This document shows positions 8,347 to 15,607 of a stretch of DNA of 24,536 bases, in pieces; within the stretch, counting starts at the first letter, position 1; every line of letters begins with the position of its first letter. The stretch spans positions 1-24,536 of the IMG/VR virus record IMGVR_UViG_3300042876_000050, one strand, 5' to 3'. The notes under the pieces are model-generated. The model ran no database searches. It was given only the letters and a program-made list of their open reading frames with translations, and was not told the origin of the DNA. The DNA comes from a virus. Position numbers and translations under genes: made by a program.

Positions 8347-9891
8347 TTACAAGCCTCGGTTATACAAGATCGTGCGCTCCGTGGCATTGATAGCCCTCGG
8401 CAGCACAAACAAATCATCGAAACACTTCCTATTGCCGCCGCCAGCGATTGTGCCGTTCAGGTACCAATCGTTTGTGTTTGACACATTCCGTCCTGACAAG
8501 GCGGTCGTAGTGCCTACCTGCACATTGTTTCTGAATACCGTAAGGTTGGTGCCGTCGTAGACAAAGCACCAGTGTACGAAGATGTTGTCAGCAGCCATGT
8601 TGTTTCCGGTGATTCTTAGCCTGTTGGCTGTATTCTCCGCCCCTATGTTGTTGAGATATATCTCCATCCTACCATCCGAGATGTTTTTGATCCGGATGCC
8701 ATTTTCCGTGTAGTTGTCGGAGCTGTCAAACCAGTTGCCGGTCAGTCCTGATACACCCACAGGGATCATGGCCCAAAATGCTATCGTGAACGCTGTCGAG
8801 ATCAGCTGTGTATCGGCATCGCTTACCACGCGGGCTATGGTGCCTGCATTATCCGTGAGATTGCCAAGGCCAATACCCAGATCAACCGGAGCCGCTACTG
8901 AAACTATTCCCTGCCCTTGATTGAGGATGTTTACCACAACGTTGTTACCCGAGCTATCAGCGAGGGTCGCCGGTGTAGGGGCTTCCTCAAACTTTAAGTG
9001 CAGAATTATATTCTCCAAAATTGGCGGCTCACCGTAGGTCACTGTAAGGATATTGACAGTCTGCAAGTCATCCGCGTGATAGTCTACGAGTATTATATTC
9101 AGGTCTGTAGGTCCTGTACCATAGGTACCTGAAGTGACTACCCACGTCAGTGGAAATGTCGGCGCCACGGTCTGCCGGTGATAGATCAGCTGCCGCGTAC
9201 CGATAGCCGCACCGACGAGACTTTGTGTAAGATTGCCCAACAAGGGTGCAAGTGCAGAACCAAACCTGCGGTTAGCGTCGTAGGTGATTTGATTGCCTAA
9301 GGTGGCTACGAAAATGTTTTTCAAGAATAGTTGATTACCAGGCGCGGCAGTTATGGAAAACTGCTCCGCTGCGGGGTCGATTTCAGGAGCTACCTCATTC
9401 ACCTTGGCAGTCACGGCGCTGTCAAAACCTCCAATCGCAGTCGTTTGGATTTTGTCTTCTTCTACGCTGATCGACTCGAGTTTGGCAACGATCTGCGCAG
9501 GTGTGTCCGGACTTCCCTGAGGTCCTGTTATATCTTCCAAAAAAACGAGGTTAATCCAAGGATCAGCTTCAGCTGCATTGCTCAGCCTGATCTGGATCAC
9601 TTCGTTGTTGAACACGCGAAATAAAAAGTATGGTCCTGGATTGCCGTCCTCGCCTTGCAGCGCGCTGAGGTCAAAGAGGTTGGTCCAGGTATTCGCTCCG
9701 GAAAGCTTCCATTGAAAGATGGTGCCATTCACACGCACCTCGGCATTCTGCCCAGGAGTCAGCTCTATCTCGCTGATATGGTTGCGCAGCAGGGTCAGCA
9801 CGTCCGCTACGCGTGTCTTGGTGATGGCCTTCTTGACCACCTCGTTGGCTATCGCCGTTATCGCTGCATCTACCGCCGTGAAATCACTCAT
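8347..9891 (-). CDS. tail fibre / receptor-binding protein with LamG domain
   Basis: A 514-residue protein. Residues 1-40 are helical. A small beta domain (45-120) holds ALQGEDGNPGP, and a short GPQG collagen-like segment occurs near 123. A helical linker (about 130-170) and a beta-rich middle follow. Residues 292-510 are a LamG/concanavalin-like domain (Laminin_G_3 type): IILHLKFEE, AFTIAFWAMIP, HWCFVYDGTNLTVFRNN and a final FDDLFVLPRAIN are its usual strands. Such domains bind sugars. The modular layout of N-terminal virion anchor, linker and C-terminal lectin is typical of receptor-binding fibres. It is the first of two adjacent sugar-directed genes. Confidence 0.75.
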   Translation of the reverse strand: MSDFTAVDAAITAIANEVVKKAITKTRVADVLTLLRNHISEIELTPGQNAEVRVNGTIFQWKLSGANTWTNLFDLSALQGEDGNPGPYFLFRVFNNEVIQIRLSNAAEADPWINLVFLEDITGPQGSPDTPAQIVAKLESISVEEDKIQTTAIGGFDSAVTAKVNEVAPEIDPAAEQFSITAAPGNQLFLKNIFVATLGNQITYDANRRFGSALAPLLGNLTQSLVGAAIGTRQLIYHRQTVAPTFPLTWVVTSGTYGTGPTDLNIILVDYHADDLQTVNILTVTYGEPPILENIILHLKFEEAPTPATLADSSGNNVVVNILNQGQGIVSVAAPVDLGIGLGNLTDNAGTIARVVSDADTQLISTAFTIAFWAMIPVGVSGLTGNWFDSSDNYTENGIRIKNISDGRMEIYLNNIGAENTANRLRITGNNMAADNIFVHWCFVYDGTNLTVFRNNVQVGTTTALSGRNVSNTNDWYLNGTIAGGGNRKCFDDLFVLPRAINATERTILYNRGL

Positions 9892-9926
9892 ATCCTAACC
9901 TTTTAACTTTCCAACCTTCAAGCCTT
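9892..9926. repeat. low-complexity intergenic repeat
   Basis: This 35-base gap consists of near-repeats of AACCTTTTAA and CTTTCCAACCTTCAAG on the plus strand. From memory it resembles degenerate intergenic repeats (CAACCTTTCAACCTTTTAAC type) in Bacteroidetes chromosomes. Read leftward it is a purine-rich leader just before the fibre-gene junction and might help initiation. No hairpin is seen. Confidence 0.35.
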
Positions 9927-10382
9927 TTAATCAAAATAATCATCAAAGAACTCATCAAACCACCCCACGCCCATCTCCACGATCGGCTCCCAGAGTGGCA
10001 GCATGATTCGGTACCAGCCGTCCCTGATCCATTCGATCTCGACACGATCCCGCACCATCACCTGCCACACTCCATAGTCGGAGCTGAAGGGCACCAAGTC
10101 CGTCAGCGTGCTCAGATAGTTCAGTAGCGCCTGCACCAGTGCTGCGCCGTCTTCACGGTCGTCGCCCTCTATCAGGCCGTAGAACTTGATCGTCCTTCCT
10201 CCAAATCGGATATCCTCGGCATCCACCAGCGGCTCCACGCCATCCTCGTCCCCCCAGTCGTGCGATACCTCGCCGATCCGGGCAGGCATATCGAGGTGTC
10301 CGGAGATCGCTAGGTTCGATCCCGGAGCCTGACTGGGTATAATTCCCCAAGTCGATAGCGCTATGCCGTTTAAGCTGTACAC
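9927..10382 (-). CDS. Dit-like distal tail protein, first copy
   Basis: A 151-residue protein directly after the tape measure, where distal tail proteins normally lie. It starts MYSLNGIALSTWGI, has GGRTIKFYGLIEGDDRE followed by a helix (ALVQALLNYLSTL) and ends in aromatic, acidic strands (GWFDEFFDDYFD). The strand-helix-strand order and the tail position fit the Dit N-terminal ring domain. It aligns by eye with the gene at 6750-7208, so the two are probably paralogous tail-tip subunits. The repeat-filled 90-base gap to the tape measure separates it slightly from the upstream tail genes. Confidence 0.6.
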   Translation of the reverse strand: MYSLNGIALSTWGIIPSQAPGSNLAISGHLDMPARIGEVSHDWGDEDGVEPLVDAEDIRFGGRTIKFYGLIEGDDREDGAALVQALLNYLSTLTDLVPFSSDYGVWQVMVRDRVEIEWIRDGWYRIMLPLWEPIVEMGVGWFDEFFDDYFD

Positions 10383-10472
10383 CTTTTTTTAGTCTTGTCT
10401 CTTGCCTCTTGGTTCTCGTCTCTCGCTCCTGCCTGCCGGCAGGCAGGTCTCGTCTCTCGCTTCTCACGTCTC
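10383..10472. repeat. palindrome flanked by 14-bp direct repeats in the tail operon
   Basis: A perfect 20-bp palindrome at 10428-10447 (CCTGCCTGCC and its complement) is flanked by two identical copies of TCTCGTCTCTCGCT, at 10414-10427 and 10448-10461. Further CTCTTGCCTC-like units lie at 10391-10413 and 10462-10473. From memory both parts resemble interspersed intergenic elements of Bacteroidetes chromosomes. Transcribed leftward, the palindrome gives a strong hairpin with no U tract, so it is not a standard terminator. It may lower expression downstream of the tape measure or protect mRNA ends. Confidence 0.7.
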
Positions 10473-13400
10473 CTACGGTCCTCCCACTCCCAAGTCCCTA
10501 CCACTGGCCTGCTTCGTGTTCTTCACGATCTGCTTCAACTCCGTCACCGCCTCGGTGACTTTGTCAGCTGTACGGGCGGTATTTGTCTCGATCGCGGCCT
10601 GATGTGCCAGGCTCCGCAGCATCGCTTCATAGTGCTGCCGCTCGATCGCTGCGCGGCTCTCGTTGAGGATCAGTCCGCGCTTGCTCACGTCAAAGAAGCC
10701 GCGGAAGAGTCCCGCCAGCTCCGAGCCGGTCGCCTCGGTCAGCTCACGGCGGATCGCTCCGGTGAGACCACGCTGTGATCCGGATTCATTGGGGTTGGTC
10801 AGGCTGATACCTGTGGCCTCCTCGAGTGCCTTCCAGGTATCCGCAGCCTGCTGTCCTATGGCTTCGTACTGCTTGCGCAGTGCGTCGATCTGCTCTTGTG
10901 TGGGACTGCCTTCGTTCATCAGGATGGCGAGCTGATCGTAGAAGGGCTGCATGGCCTCTTCCAGATAGCGATAGCGAAAGCTGTTGACAATCGCATTGCG
11001 CATCACCTGCTCGAAGCTCTGCCCAAAGTCCGCCGCGGCCATTTTTCCGTTGCGGAAAAGCTCCGTCAGCCCGTCGGCCAGTCCTCCGGTACTCGTGCCG
11101 GTCAGCATCTCGTTGAGTTGGCGCTGAAGGTCTTCGACTTCCAGTCCAGCCGCTTCGAGTTCCTCCCGGAGTTCTTTGAGTGCCTCAAAATCCCGCTTGG
11201 CCGCATCAGTCAGCTTTCCCTGTAGATAGAGCTTCTCGAGGCGCTCATAGTCGCTGCCGGCAAGGGATGCCAGTACGTCCCAGGTCTTCGCCTTGCGAAA
11301 CCAAGTCCCGTGTCTGCCGTCGATACCAGCGGCAAATTCACCGCCTTGTAGGGCCTTGAAAACCCTGTCGTACGCTTCCTGTATGGCAGGTGCCTGCCGC
11401 TTGAGCACTTCGAGCTGTGCGATGATCGCCTGATAGGAAGTCTTGCCTCTTGCCGCAGACTCGAGCTCACGCTCCCGCACAAGACGCTGATACTCCATTT
11501 CGCCCTCGCGTGCAGTACGGTAGAAGTCCTCTACAGCCCGCTGGGCTTCCTCTTTGGCTCTTTTGAGTCCCTTGAAGTAGCCCACGACCGCATTGACCGT
11601 CTGGGCCACTGCGGACACGATCGCACCAGCTGGACCAGCTACACCAGCGATCGCCCCCACCGTCGACAGCGCCCCTTGGACACCGCCGCCGCTGCCATTT
11701 GCTTGCAGGTCCCTGTAGTTTTTGATACCATCCTTCAGCGCCGTGATGTTGTCCTTGATTGCGACACTGGACGCCACCACCTGCGCCATGATCGCCATCA
11801 TGCCTCCGAGGGCTGTATTCACCCCGCCAAGCTCCCGAGAGAGCATCGCAAAGGACTGCGCAGCCCGGTCGATCCTGTCCAGGTTGCGATCCTCAAGGCC
11901 GCGCTCGAGGTCAATGATCTTCTGCTCGATCTGCCTCCGCTGCGCATCTGTCAGCCCTGTAGTCGTGGCCAGCATGCGGCGGGCATTGTCGATCACCTTC
12001 CGGGCGTTGGCGTCGGAGAGGCGTGATATCCCTTCAAAAAGCGCCTTGTAGGCGTCCAGCTGCTTTACATGCGACTCGAGCAGGCTGTTGACGTCCTTTT
12101 CGTAGGATTGGCGCAGCACTTCCGCTTCGGCAGTCTTGCCGGCAGCGATCAGCTGGGCACGCTTCTTCTGGTACTGTTCCTCCATCAGGAGCAGCTTGGA
12201 CTGAAGGTCCTGATTGTCTTTTAAGAGCTTGTTAAAAGCCGACTGTACTTCCTTGCTCTCGGCCTCGAGGGCCTTCTGCAAGACGGCAAACCGCTCGCTC
12301 TGCGGACCGGTAGCGGAGCCAAGGGACATGGCTTCGTACACGTCCTTGTTTTGGTCGACCTTGGAGCGGAGCATATCGAGATAGCTCTCAAACTCCCCAA
12401 TCTGGGCACCGTACTGCTCACGGGCAGCGGCTTCGCCAAACTGTGCCTTGTAGGCTTCAAACTCCTGAAACAGCTTCTTCTGCTCGCCTAGCTCCCGCAT
12501 CATGGCAGCAGTCTCCTGGCGGAAGCGCAGATCAGCCGTGGCGTTGGCTTCGGTCTCGTCCAGGCCAGCCAAGTCGATGCGCTTGGCTTGGTTCTTCGGA
12601 TCAGCATTGAACCGGTCGACGAGCTCACGGACCTTGGCAAACTTATCCCTCAGCGCCTGCACTTCTTCCTCGTCCTTGGTAAACCGCTTCCTGGCATACT
12701 CCGCATCGAGTGCAGCGATCTTGTCAAGCAGCTGCTGACGGGCATTGAGTGCCCCGCCACCTCCTCCTTTGGGTTCGTCTTCGGGTTCGGTGAACAAATC
12801 CAAGCCTGTCGCTAAGCTCATTTCTTTGAGCTTCTTGATCAGGTTGTTGCCTGAGTTGGCGAGGTCGTCCATACTCTTTTTGGCTTGATCAACCTCAAAC
12901 TGTGCATTTTTTGCGGCCTGTTCCGCGTTGCTGATATTGGAGGTAGCTCCTGTTCCCGACATCACTGTTCCTCTGCCTTTTTGACGCTCGAGCTCTGCTT
13001 GTGCCTTGACAAATCGCTCTTCAGCCTCCAATTGCGCCTGCGCAGCTTCCATCATCTCCTTGGCTATCTTCTCCCGCGCGGCCTCAGCAGCTGCTTTGTA
13101 CAGGGTAGCCTTCACGTATGCGTCGGCATTTGCGACCAGGCCTTTTTCGACCTCGTCCAGTGTCTTGACTTCTCCCGCCGCCTTTCCGATGGACTCGTTG
13201 TATTGGTCGACGACAGTCTTTTTATCTATCAATCCGTCTTTGGCCAGCTGTAGGTTTGATTTGAGGTCAATGACCTGCTCGATAGCCTCCTGCACATCAC
13301 TCGACTCAAAAGCCTTATTCAGCGCCTCCTGTGCTTCCTTGGTCTCGTCGATGGCCTTCTTGGTACTGAACAGGTTCTTGGCCATTTCAAAAAGCTTCGG

Positions 13401-13916
13401 CCCAAAAAGTGTCAGGGCCGTGATGGCAAGGGTGATGACCGTCATCCAACTGAACAGCGCCGCGCGGATAGCCGTCCACACGGGCACCGTAGCCGCTCCG
13501 CTCGCAGCTGCGGCAGCATTGGCCACACGAAGCGCATTGATCTCATCGACCAGGATCGGCAGGTTGTTGGATATCGCCAAAAATCCAGTCTGAGCTGAAA
13601 AAGTGAATGCCGGCAGTTCCCGGCTCATTTGGTTGATCGAGTTGTTGAGCCCGTTGAACTGTGTCCTAGCCTGCGCCGCGGCTTGGGGTAGGGTTCTCCC
13701 TACCGTAGTAGCGGTGCGCTCGGTTTCTTGGCGGAATTCCTCTACCTCCCGTGTGGCTTTTTCCCAGTCATACGTAATCTTCTGCGTGGCTTTAGTAGTC
13801 GCCCGCTCGACCGCGTCAGCCGTGCCGGTGATGTCCTTGCGCACCTCGGCGGCGTCCTGCTTAACCTGGTCGGAGTTGATCAGGAACTTTACGTCTATCG
13901 GGTCGAAGTTTTCCAT
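10473..13916 (-). CDS. tail tape measure protein
   Basis: A 1147-residue protein, the longest in the leftward operon, placed between the tail chaperones and the first Dit-like gene, which is the standard place for a tape measure. Long stretches are charged, Ala-rich coiled coil (residues 1-100, 255-390, 430-700). Hydrophobic segments lie near 152-172 (ALFSWMTVITLAITALTLFG) and around 770 (Gly/Ala/Val-rich), as usual for proteins that cross the host membrane at DNA entry. A GGGGG hinge is near 397-401. Using the known ratio of about 0.15 nm per residue, the tail would be near 170 nm. It starts at an ATGA overlap with the preceding frame. No peptidase or lysozyme domain was seen. Confidence 0.9.
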   Translation of the reverse strand: MENFDPIDVKFLINSDQVKQDAAEVRKDITGTADAVERATTKATQKITYDWEKATREVEEFRQETERTATTVGRTLPQAAAQARTQFNGLNNSINQMSRELPAFTFSAQTGFLAISNNLPILVDEINALRVANAAAAASGAATVPVWTAIRAALFSWMTVITLAITALTLFGPKLFEMAKNLFSTKKAIDETKEAQEALNKAFESSDVQEAIEQVIDLKSNLQLAKDGLIDKKTVVDQYNESIGKAAGEVKTLDEVEKGLVANADAYVKATLYKAAAEAAREKIAKEMMEAAQAQLEAEERFVKAQAELERQKGRGTVMSGTGATSNISNAEQAAKNAQFEVDQAKKSMDDLANSGNNLIKKLKEMSLATGLDLFTEPEDEPKGGGGGALNARQQLLDKIAALDAEYARKRFTKDEEEVQALRDKFAKVRELVDRFNADPKNQAKRIDLAGLDETEANATADLRFRQETAAMMRELGEQKKLFQEFEAYKAQFGEAAAREQYGAQIGEFESYLDMLRSKVDQNKDVYEAMSLGSATGPQSERFAVLQKALEAESKEVQSAFNKLLKDNQDLQSKLLLMEEQYQKKRAQLIAAGKTAEAEVLRQSYEKDVNSLLESHVKQLDAYKALFEGISRLSDANARKVIDNARRMLATTTGLTDAQRRQIEQKIIDLERGLEDRNLDRIDRAAQSFAMLSRELGGVNTALGGMMAIMAQVVASSVAIKDNITALKDGIKNYRDLQANGSGGGVQGALSTVGAIAGVAGPAGAIVSAVAQTVNAVVGYFKGLKRAKEEAQRAVEDFYRTAREGEMEYQRLVRERELESAARGKTSYQAIIAQLEVLKRQAPAIQEAYDRVFKALQGGEFAAGIDGRHGTWFRKAKTWDVLASLAGSDYERLEKLYLQGKLTDAAKRDFEALKELREELEAAGLEVEDLQRQLNEMLTGTSTGGLADGLTELFRNGKMAAADFGQSFEQVMRNAIVNSFRYRYLEEAMQPFYDQLAILMNEGSPTQEQIDALRKQYEAIGQQAADTWKALEEATGISLTNPNESGSQRGLTGAIRRELTEATGSELAGLFRGFFDVSKRGLILNESRAAIERQHYEAMLRSLAHQAAIETNTARTADKVTEAVTELKQIVKNTKQASGRDLGVGGP

Positions 13917-14182
13917 CAGAACAGTTCGTCGAGCTTGGCTTTGGTGCCTTTTTTGGTCTTGTACTTTTTCACGTTTGGCCTATCGGCCATCATCAGCCGG
14001 AGGGTGTTCTTTGGCACCTTCCAGAGTATCTCATGCATGCTCCACCCAAATTCCTTGGCCACTTGGAAGTAGAACCCGAAGGGGCTATGGAGTCCATTGA
14101 CCCTTAACTCCCCTTCCTCGCTTGCCCCTCGATCATCGGAGAAGTCGTCTTCATCATCCGCACCGATCTGGTAGTATTGATA
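13916..14182 (-). CDS. tail assembly chaperone, -1 frameshift extension (GT-like)
   Basis: This open frame has an acidic start (GADDEDDFSDDRGASEEG) and then a basic, protein-like end (GFYFQVAKEFGWSMHEIL to KKGTKAKLDELF), and it overlaps the tape measure start as ATGA. It has no ATG, GTG or TTG near the region where its protein-like part begins. It lies in the -1 frame of the upstream gene, as in lambda G/GT. I infer that it is made as an extension of that gene. The shift lies somewhere in 14110-14185. Possible slip sites, read leftward, are T TTT (14185-14182) and G AAG GGG (14116-14110). Either gives a fusion of about 224 residues. An open stretch in this frame continues upstream to an ATG at 14302, but those codons look like noise. 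The start given here is the earliest likely shift point. Confidence 0.65.
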   Translation of the reverse strand, partial: YQYYQIGADDEDDFSDDRGASEEGELRVNGLHSPFGFYFQVAKEFGWSMHEILWKVPKNTLRLMMADRPNVKKYKTKKGTKAKLDELF

Positions 14183-14589
14183 AAATCCGACACACCGCCG
14201 TAGAGCAGGATCACCGTGGCGATCACCAGGATGTCCTCGGGCTTGCAGTGCCAGCGCATGTACCAGGCAAGTGGTCGGGTAAAGAGCCAGCCGCTGATCC
14301 ATCCGTTGAGCCAGGCACAGGCCACCGCCCGGGTGATCTGCTTGCCGTGGGTCATCATGAGGGCAAGTGCATGCTCGTGCGATATCTCGTCCAGCTGCTC
14401 GGAGCTGATCCCCGTCTCGAGGTAGTACCGCGCCACCCGCATCAGCGTCCCTTCGTAGGGGCTGGTCACAGTCAGCTTGAAGGTCTTCTTCCCGAGCAGT
14501 CGCAAAAAAAGGGGAGCCCGCAGCTCAAGGCGAACGCCCCTTTTCAGGATCAGGTCGGCGGTATGTTTTTCAACTGCCGTGTTTTCCAT
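14104..14589 (-). CDS. tail assembly chaperone (G-like)
   Basis: A 161-residue protein between the tail tube gene (2-base gap) and the tape measure, the usual place of the chaperone that coats the tape measure during tail assembly. Its first 130 residues are mostly helical, with YEGTLMRVARYYLETGIS and HALALMMTHG, and two hydrophobic stretches near 85-105 and 118-133. The last 25 residues (TTRSVRMMKTTSPM onward) are basic and less protein-like. This fits with the ribosome often leaving this frame upstream. The function is inferred from position and the frameshift arrangement, because sequence similarity in this family is low. Confidence 0.65.
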   Translation of the reverse strand: MENTAVEKHTADLILKRGVRLELRAPLFLRLLGKKTFKLTVTSPYEGTLMRVARYYLETGISSEQLDEISHEHALALMMTHGKQITRAVACAWLNGWISGWLFTRPLAWYMRWHCKPEDILVIATVILLYGGVSDFINTTRSVRMMKTTSPMIEGQARKGS

Positions 14590-14591
14590 GC

Positions 14592-15107
14592 TTAAGCCGC
14601 AGGAGGATCAATCTTGAAGGTTGCCGGTACGTTGGCCACGAGTGGCTGTAGCACCTTGATCATCAATTCCAACACGGTGAAGCCAGAGCGCTTCGGATCG
14701 GGAAGCAGCTTCCCGGATACGCGGCCACGGTTGATACCCACCTTGGAGCCGTCTTCCATTTCGAACTCGAAATGAAGCTCGATCTCAGGCGTGTTGTCAG
14801 GTTCGTTCCACTTGTCTGGCTGGTTAGCAACCTCTGTCACAGTACCGCCAAGGTACTTGACCAAGTTGTCTGCGGAGGTGTCCATGAGGCGAAGCCTGAT
14901 CTGCTTCACGCCCTTGCGTGTCTTGGAGATGATCGGATTGTCATCGAGCTCAGAGAAGTGCTCAAATTCCTCTGGGTCATCCTGGGTAAATTCTGCCGTG
15001 TCTCGGTAGATTTCACCGATATCGGTAAGGGTGCCGGGAAGTCCGGTGGTTGCGTTGATTTCGCCGGTCTTGACACTCTTGAGTCCATAGCTGAATACTT
15101 TTGCCAT
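14592..15107 (-). CDS. major tail tube protein
   Basis: A 171-residue beta-rich protein with no membrane segment. It begins MAKVFSYGLKSVKTGEI and includes a KQIRLRLMDTSADNLVKYLG helix and a C-terminal LELMIKVLQPLV strand, like the single-domain tube proteins of siphoviruses. The position (upstream of chaperones and tape measure) and the size support this. There is no sheath gene in the operon, so the tail should be non-contractile. No immunoglobulin-like extra domain is present. From memory, similar proteins in Bacteroidetes prophages are annotated only as hypothetical or tail tube. Confidence 0.75.
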   Translation of the reverse strand: MAKVFSYGLKSVKTGEINATTGLPGTLTDIGEIYRDTAEFTQDDPEEFEHFSELDDNPIISKTRKGVKQIRLRLMDTSADNLVKYLGGTVTEVANQPDKWNEPDNTPEIELHFEFEMEDGSKVGINRGRVSGKLLPDPKRSGFTVLELMIKVLQPLVANVPATFKIDPPAA

Positions 15108-15136
15108 CTTATTGTCGATTTAAGGGTTGATGCTGC

Positions 15137-15607
15137 TTACTTTTTGGCCTTCTTTGGCTTGCCCACTTCCTTGGGAGCCTCCTCAGCGGCTTCCTCTACT
15201 GCGGGAGCTTCTTCGGCTGCTTTTGCTTCCTCAGCTGCCTTTGCTGCTTCCTCAGCTGCTTTTGCTTCCTCAGCTGCCTTTGCTGCTTCCTCAGCTGCTT
15301 TCGCTTCCTCAGCTGCCTTTGCTGCTTCCTCAGCTGCCTTTGCTGCTTCCTCAGCTGCTTTCGCTTCCTCAGCGGCCTTTGCTGCTTCCTCTACTGCGGG
15401 AGCATCGTCTTGGCTCTCGCCTCTCGCTTCTGGCGTCTCTCTCTCAAACTTCTCCACCGTCTTGTCTACCAGTGTCTGTGCCCAGGCATCTGCCCTCGAC
15501 TCCTCGAAGAATGCCCTGTCGTCGGATGCCATGAAAAGCTCCTTTGCTTCCGGGTAGGCTGCGAAAATGAGCTTCACTTTCTCAGGCCTGCTATTAGTTT
15601 CTGCCAT
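15137..15607 (-). CDS. Ala/Glu/Lys-repeat protein of unknown function
   Basis: A 156-residue protein. Residues 1-58 form a small, mostly helical domain (KVKLIFAAYPEAKELFMASD and a following ADAWAQTLVDKTVEKF). A linker (ERETPEARGESQDD) and about 65 residues of EEAAKAA and EEAKAA units then form a predicted long single helix, ending with the basic KPKKAKK. I chose the ATG at 15607 over the longer frame starting at 15691. The extra 28 residues lie within the spanin gene, and MAETNSRPEKV starts the ordered part. It lies between the lysis cassette and the tail tube gene, so a head-tail joining or scaffolding role is possible but unproven. The helix resembles TolA-type periplasmic spacers, yet there is no signal peptide. 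The number of repeat units may vary between strains. Confidence 0.75.
   Translation of the reverse strand: MAETNSRPEKVKLIFAAYPEAKELFMASDDRAFFEESRADAWAQTLVDKTVEKFERETPEARGESQDDAPAVEEAAKAAEEAKAAEEAAKAAEEAAKAAEEAKAAEEAAKAAEEAKAAEEAAKAAEEAKAAEEAPAVEEAAEEAPKEVGKPKKAKK

Noticed and set aside
10153-10467. Minus-strand frame across the palindromic repeat and the Dit-like gene
   Set aside because: Its N-terminus is only translated repeat (RSERRDLPAGRQE), and the rest is a shadow of the Dit-like gene.
14183-14302. Start of the second chaperone frame at ATG 14302
   Set aside because: The codons from 14302 to about 14185 give a Cys/His/Arg-rich shadow of the upstream gene. A -1 frameshift explains the frame better.
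15200-15400. Regular repeats considered as a CRISPR array
   Set aside because: There are no unique spacers of constant length. The units are in-frame coding repeats of 18 and 21 bases.
14772-15557. Plus-strand frame with Ser/Ala-rich repeats
   Set aside because: It is the complement of the Ala/Glu repeats and of the tail tube gene. The repeat pattern is explained by the minus-strand protein.
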